From positions 34,952 to 98,951 of the forward strand of contig JAQBXK010000005.1 in assembly GCA_027625145.1 (NCBI GenBank): 64,000 bases of DNA. The letters are read 5' to 3'. This DNA is from Pseudomonadota bacterium. GTDB taxonomy: Bacteria > Pseudomonadota > Alphaproteobacteria > Puniceispirillales > Marisalimonadaceae. The notes beneath the pieces were generated by a model. The model ran no database searches, was not told the origin of the DNA, and saw only the letters and a list, made by a program, of their open reading frames with translations. Positions 62,569-64,000 of this stretch are shown piece after piece. The position numbers were made by a program, and so were the translations under genes. Numbering within the stretch: position 1 is the first letter of the stretch; the number at the start of each line of letters is the position of its first letter.

Positions 62569-64000
62569 TTACGTGGAAAGGGCATGGGTGTTACGCGGAA
62601 TCCGCGTTGGTTGTTCTTCTACTTTTGTCAAAAGGCACATGATTTTATCCCACATCTCTTGTCCTTGTTCATCCATATAACGATCTGGATATTTAACAAT
62701 GTCAGCATCAACTCGGCATATTTTACCCTTACCAAGCACCTCTTCACTTGCCTGAGACATACATTCTTTCAGTTTTGCAACATCAGCATCAATTTGGTCA
62801 CTTGGTGCTTCAATCAACAAAGCATCATGGATTGGTGCACAGAGCTTAATTCCACGCTCTACAGCAAGGACAGAAGCAATTCTCATCATCTCAGCACCAT
62901 TAGCTTGCATAGGCCAATTTAAAAATGTATTAGCCTTAACATTACCGCCTTCCACCTGTATTGACCAACCAAAGTCAGTTTGTAGTTTTAGACCTAGCAA
63001 ACCCATTTCTTTATTATTATCTGCCCAAACCCAGAATCGTCTGTAAGTTTCTCTATGTTTTTGAAGTAAAGATTTTGCTTCTATTTCGTGGATTTGTGCA
63101 GCTTGTGCAACACCGTAAGCACTCATTCCGTAATTTGTCCCAAGCACAACAGATTTACATCTATTGCGAATATCTTTGTGAGTTTCCTTGGTTGCGCCTG
63201 AAGGTGCAAGTCCTGCTTGTATGGCAAAGGCAATATAAGGATCTCCACTGGCATATGCATTCCACAACAGTTCATCCCCAGATAGAGCTGCAGCTATAGC
63301 AATTTCTTGAGATGACCAATCACAATAGGCAAGAGACATACCTGGCCCAGGTTTGATAAGCCCACGAACCCATTTTGCTGGGCCAAAAACAAACTTTGCG
63401 GTACTTGGTTGATTACGACCAGTTTTTGCAGAAAAGGGAGACAGAATCGTACGGTTGCGTCCATCTTCACCAACCGCAAGGTTGTTTAACTTCAATTCAT
63501 TCTGAGTTTTTCGAAGCTCATGTAATGGTTGGATGATTGGGTATCTTTTACTCATGGAACTAAACGTATCTTTATCTAGTGCTAATCGACCACTATTTAA
63601 TCTAGGCCAAGCATGGCCTTTACGTGCAAGATAAGATTCAAAGAGTGCTTCTTTGAAGCTGCCGTCTACATATACGCCAAAATCTAAGTTGACAGTCTCT
63701 ATTAGCTCTATTTTGATCTGTTCCCAATGAATATCCAAACTTCTGAGTAAATCTATATCAATTGGAATACCTCTATGTTGCATAGATCCAACGGCTTTCA
63801 TGTAGCGACCTCGTAGCAAAGCCTGATTTAGCCGCAGATCTGACCAATTTTGATGCTCAAGGATCGCGTTAAGGAGCGGAGCAAGCGCTAATACATCTTG
63901 TTCGCAGTAGTGTAGAATGTCTTCCTGTTGATCCTTGGTCCACGGTCCTCCGGATAATATCAAAGAGCGCATCGCTTCTTTTTCCTCTGGTATCAAATGT
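62569..64000 (-). CDS. Family A DNA polymerase, phage/plasmid type (N-terminus off window)
   Basis: The visible 477 residues run to the window edge without a start (the first possible start, TTG 63996, is inside the frame). ILHYCEQDVLALAPLL near the beginning is the Exo III motif of a 3'-5' exonuclease, so the missing part holds the rest of that domain. Polymerase motif A is CDWSSQEIAIAAALSGD, motif B (O helix) is RNRCKSVVLGTNYGMSAYG and motif C is APIHDALLIEAP. The layout without a 5' nuclease and with short spacing is that of phage and mobile-element PolA enzymes, not the chromosomal polA. It is followed by the small winged-helix gene. Confidence 0.88.
   Translation of the reverse strand, partial: HLIPEEKEAMRSLILSGGPWTKDQQEDILHYCEQDVLALAPLLNAILEHQNWSDLRLNQALLRGRYMKAVGSMQHRGIPIDIDLLRSLDIHWEQIKIELIETVNLDFGVYVDGSFKEALFESYLARKGHAWPRLNSGRLALDKDTFSSMSKRYPIIQPLHELRKTQNELKLNNLAVGEDGRNRTILSPFSAKTGRNQPSTAKFVFGPAKWVRGLIKPGPGMSLAYCDWSSQEIAIAAALSGDELLWNAYASGDPYIAFAIQAGLAPSGATKETHKDIRNRCKSVVLGTNYGMSAYGVAQAAQIHEIEAKSLLQKHRETYRRFWVWADNNKEMGLLGLKLQTDFGWSIQVEGGNVKANTFLNWPMQANGAEMMRIASVLAVERGIKLCAPIHDALLIEAPSDQIDADVAKLKECMSQASEEVLGKGKICRVDADIVKYPDRYMDEQGQEMWDKIMCLLTKVEEQPTRIPRNTHALST

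Larger units (their letters stand above)
57699..64000. mobile_element. Putative integrated element or its remnant next to tRNA-Ser
   Basis: From the tRNA end to the window edge the genes have no metabolic theme: repeats, a large hairpin, a truncated gene, a frameshifted gene, an HGGxSTG protein, a small helix-turn-helix protein and a family A DNA polymerase of the phage/plasmid kind. GC also appears higher between 61.6 and 64.0 kb. No integrase and no copy of the tRNA 3' end are visible inside the window, so the right end, if any, lies outside. Right border is set by the window only. Confidence 0.5.

Noticed and set aside
62584..63299. Forward frames of 112 residues each opposite the DNA polymerase
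   Set aside because: The reverse strand encodes a polymerase with all three catalytic motifs, so these are antisense shadows.

Overview
The window reads as a piece of a low-GC (roughly one third GC by eye), gene-dense marine alphaproteobacterial chromosome with short spacers and several overlapping or 1-2 bp apart gene ends. The content (many sugar-acid and tetronate enzymes, Fe(II)/2-oxoglutarate dioxygenases, a fused 5-oxoprolinase, class III cyclase with TPRs, B12-independent methionine synthase of the short type, organosulfonate-type decarboxylase) would suit an AEGEAN-169/HIMB59-like or SAR11-related heterotroph. That placement is inference only, since no rRNA or ribosomal protein gene is present.

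Layout. 1-1856: reverse-strand fatty-acid-type genes (N-terminus of a FadB/FadJ-like protein, nitronate monooxygenase family). 1988-9520: dioxygenase, phosphatase, a SAF-domain oxidoreductase, metallo-hydrolase, aldo-keto reductase, OtnI and OtnC homologues, a DUF2938 membrane protein and an SDR. 9777-13353: LysE exporter and two tandem GlcD/Dld-type FAD dehydrogenases. 13497-25613: the sugar-acid core, with KdgK, a hydroxyacid reductase, LtnD-like dehydrogenase, XylD-type dehydratase, a UxaA-type dehydratase/SDR/FAH-hydrolase operon, Eda and DenD, interrupted by a MesD-type methionine synthase and a cysteine synthase. 25648-35431: 5-oxoprolinase, cyclase, LrgAB, glutaryl-CoA dehydrogenase, a thioredoxin-fold isomerase, cupin and TauD-family protein. 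35567-46973: amidohydrolase, LLM flavin enzyme, a DUF3833/chalcone-isomerase-like/YciB trio, an enolase-superfamily dehydratase, epoxide-hydrolase-like protein, DMT exporter, HIT protein, M20 amidohydrolase, Pgl and Zwf. 47160-52935: a YihU-like reductase, atypical SDRs and split sulfopyruvate-type decarboxylase subunits. 52944-57455: DEAD-box helicase, YhiN flavoprotein, LysR regulator.

A serine tRNA (GCT) at 57607-57698 marks an abrupt change. From there to the window end the genes are small, unfamiliar or broken: a 105-bp direct repeat pair with paired dyads, a perfect 28-bp inverted repeat, a truncated small-barrel gene, a MaoC gene with a one-base frameshift, a MORN protein, an HGGxSTG protein, a small helix-turn-helix protein and a phage/plasmid-type family A DNA polymerase that runs off the end. 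This looks like an integrated element or its remnant at a tRNA gene.

How the genes work together (inference from families): Zwf and Pgl feed 6-phosphogluconate; XylD, KdgK and Eda funnel sugar acids to pyruvate and triose phosphate; DenD, LtnD, OtnI and OtnC make up most of the tetronate (erythronate/threonate) route but its kinase OtnK is not here; the UxaA-SDR-FAH operon fits a non-phosphorylative 6-deoxy-sugar-acid route ending in pyruvate and lactate, with lactate-dehydrogenase-like flavoproteins nearby. The ComD/ComE pair with a YihU-like reductase suggests use of C3 sulfonates.
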